NCBI GenBank assembly: GCA_017555465.1
Contig: JAFZGH010000292.1
Coordinates: 1 to 15,036, forward strand
Source: Akkermansia sp.
GTDB taxonomy: Bacteria; Verrucomicrobiota; Verrucomicrobiia; Verrucomicrobiales; Akkermansiaceae
DNA length: 15,036 nucleotides
Direction: 5' to 3'
The translations under genes and the position numbers were made by a program. Below, in pieces: positions 13,985 through 15,036 of the stretch. Each line of letters opens with the position of its first letter. Positions within the stretch are counted from its first letter, which is position 1. The notes beneath the pieces are model-generated. The model had not been told where the DNA came from, did not search any database, and saw only the letters and a list, made by a program, of their open reading frames with translations.

Positions 13985-14717
13985 GCTCCTGCGGAATCTC
14001 CGCACGCGCCTCTGGTGTATTCAACCGCCACTTATGCGTCTCATTGCCGGCCGCATCATAAACAGTAAGCGTCAACTGATTGCTGGCGCCATGCAGCACC
14101 ATGATGCCCTGCGCATCCTTGAACTGCAGGGTCACCTCCCCCGCTTCGCCCGACATCCACCCGCGCCCACGCGGATTCGCATCGCGCGCCAGATGCCGGA
14201 TGGCCTGCAAATGGTCAGATACCTCCATGGGCACAAAACCGCCGGGCAGTGCCGCCAGCTGCGCCACAATCGCCCGCCGATGCTCGCGCATCGCCTTACG
14301 GATGCCAGGGTCAACCACCAGCGGGCGCAGCACACGGTCGCCCCCCACGGCAGCATCCGGGCTGGCAGCAGCCTTCTGCTGGCGGGCCGGACGCTCCACC
14401 AGCGGCACATCCAGCACACGGCGGTCTCCATTCTGCAGCACCTCGACCCGCAGCACATTGCCCGGCGCAAGCCTCTGCAGCACAGCCCGCATTTCCTCCT
14501 TGGAAGAAACAGCCGTTCCATTCAGTGCCAGAATCACATCCCCCACCTGCAGACCGGCCGCCTGCGCCGGGCTGGCAGGCCGCACAGCGCGCACACCAAG
14601 CCCATTCTGCTCCAGCGCCGCATCCGGCACCACACCGAACATCACGCGCGGCTTCTCCGCCGCCAGCACAGGCAGCAGAAGCAGCGCACCCAGACCCAAT
14701 TTTCCGGTCAGTTTCAT
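13956..14717 (-). CDS. Exported PDZ-domain protein
   Basis: This is a 253-residue protein with a Sec signal peptide (MKLTGKLGLGALLLLPVLAAE, cleavage likely near residue 20). A PDZ domain follows (about 25-108), with the ligand loop region GLGVRAV and the classic SPAQAAGLQVGDVILALNG block. A Pro/Ala/Gln-rich linker and a C-terminal region of about 105 residues with no recognised fold complete it. No protease domain is attached, so this is not a DegP-type protease. A scaffold or binding role in the periplasm is the most that can be inferred. The ATG at 14717 shares one base with the stop of the upstream gene. A GTG at 14720 is an alternative start. An AGGAG lies at 14726-14730. The gene's end overlaps that of the facing glutaminyl cyclase. 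Confidence 0.85.
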   Translation of the reverse strand: MKLTGKLGLGALLLLPVLAAEKPRVMFGVVPDAALEQNGLGVRAVRPASPAQAAGLQVGDVILALNGTAVSSKEEMRAVLQRLAPGNVLRVEVLQNGDRRVLDVPLVERPARQQKAAASPDAAVGGDRVLRPLVVDPGIRKAMREHRRAIVAQLAALPGGFVPMEVSDHLQAIRHLARDANPRGRGWMSGEAGEVTLQFKDAQGIMVLHGASNQLTLTVYDAAGNETHKWRLNTPEARAEIPQELIERLQKLR

Positions 14718-15036
14718 CACAGATACTCCTCCTCTACTTCCACTTCCGTTCTGTTCGGCACGCGGATCACCGTGGTGGTATCCTCGGCCTCCAGCACAAA
14801 GGCATCTTCGTAAATCACCTCATAATGCCGCACCGGAGCCTGCCCATGGCGCCACTCCACCCGCCCGGTGCTGCGGGCATCAATCACATTGCGGCTCACC
14901 AGCCCCTGGTTATCAGATTCTGCCACTGCATTCCCCGGCACAAGCAACGCCAGCCCGGTGCAGCAAAGCACCAGCGCCGCCGCTGCGGCCGCCCCAGCGC
15001 GCCACCAATAGCCGCGGCGGCGCCCCTGGCACGCAG
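14717..15036 (-). CDS. C-terminal part of a single-pass membrane protein (partial, runs off right edge)
   Basis: The frame is open to the right edge (codons from 15034), so the GTG at 14971 is not the start and the gene begins outside the window. The visible 105 residues begin with basic sequence (ACQGRRRGYWWRAG). One hydrophobic segment follows (AAAAALVLCCTGLALLVPG), then a region of about 75 residues with alternating hydrophobic and charged residues ending in EVEVEEEYL. Basic residues before the helix put the N-terminal part in the cytoplasm and the tail outside. This topology, plus the one-base-overlapping PDZ gene downstream, would suit a membrane anti-sigma factor-like or envelope-sensor protein. 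The cytoplasmic part needed to decide is not in the window. Confidence 0.65.
   Translation of the reverse strand, partial: ACQGRRRGYWWRAGAAAAAALVLCCTGLALLVPGNAVAESDNQGLVSRNVIDARSTGRVEWRHGQAPVRHYEVIYEDAFVLEAEDTTTVIRVPNRTEVEVEEEYL
14726..14732 (-). promoter_or_regulatory. Shine-Dalgarno-like sequence for the PDZ gene
   Basis: AGGAG/GGAGG on the minus strand is formed by the run of GAG (Glu) codons at the end of the upstream gene. It sits about eight bases before the ATG at 14717. It may be a true ribosome binding site or a by-product of the acidic tail. Confidence 0.45.

Noticed and set aside
14717..14971. A complete small 84-residue protein starting at GTG 14971.
   Set aside because: The frame continues open to the right edge, and the codons upstream encode basic residues and the first half of a transmembrane segment, so the gene is longer and only partly visible.

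Overview
The window looks like a piece of ordinary bacterial chromosome from a Gram-negative organism with moderately high GC. It encodes several secreted or lipid-anchored proteins, an MsbA-like exporter pair and an enzyme of the non-mevalonate isoprenoid pathway. The absence of Shine-Dalgarno sequences at most starts and the lineage-specific membrane proteins would fit a Verrucomicrobia/PVC-type genome such as an Akkermansia relative. That is a guess, because no rRNA or other decisive marker is present. I see no tRNA, rRNA, CRISPR array, insertion sequence or prophage gene, and no gene-free stretch longer than about 190 bases.

Layout, left to right. (1) The tail of a membrane-protein gene overlaps a second membrane-protein gene (112-930), whose 3' end overlaps the convergent gene of a small GGQ release-factor-like protein (905-1261, minus). 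(2) A secreted Lys/Glu-rich protein of unknown family (1423-2085) has its own promoter and terminator. (3) A likely operon runs polA (2221-4980), a membrane-anchored protein with an ankyrin-like tail (4988-5785), ispF (5813-6304) and a stand-alone CinA/PncC-type amidase (6310-6804). It ends at a strong bidirectional terminator. (4) On the minus strand, two tandem paralogous ABC exporter half-transporters overlap by 4 bases (10479 down to 6845). (5) Divergent from them is a lipoprotein with a coiled-coil middle (10667-12013) and a terminator. (6) parB (12180-13067) overlaps by one base with a lipid-anchored M28-family glutaminyl cyclase (13067-13984). (7) Converging on that is a minus-strand pair: a PDZ-domain exported protein (13956-14717) preceded by the C-terminal part of a single-pass membrane protein that runs off the right edge.

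Housekeeping functions present are DNA repair and Okazaki-fragment processing (PolA), isoprenoid synthesis (IspF), pyridine-nucleotide salvage (CinA-like), chromosome segregation (ParB) and ribosome rescue (GGQ protein). They are interleaved with envelope proteins of unknown function. I found no clearly new system. The most interesting signals are a repeated promoter architecture that predicts almost leaderless mRNAs, a bacterial release factor closely resembling mitochondrial MTRFR and carrying a second GGQ, parB without parA but coupled to a glutaminyl cyclase, and several unrecognised envelope proteins.
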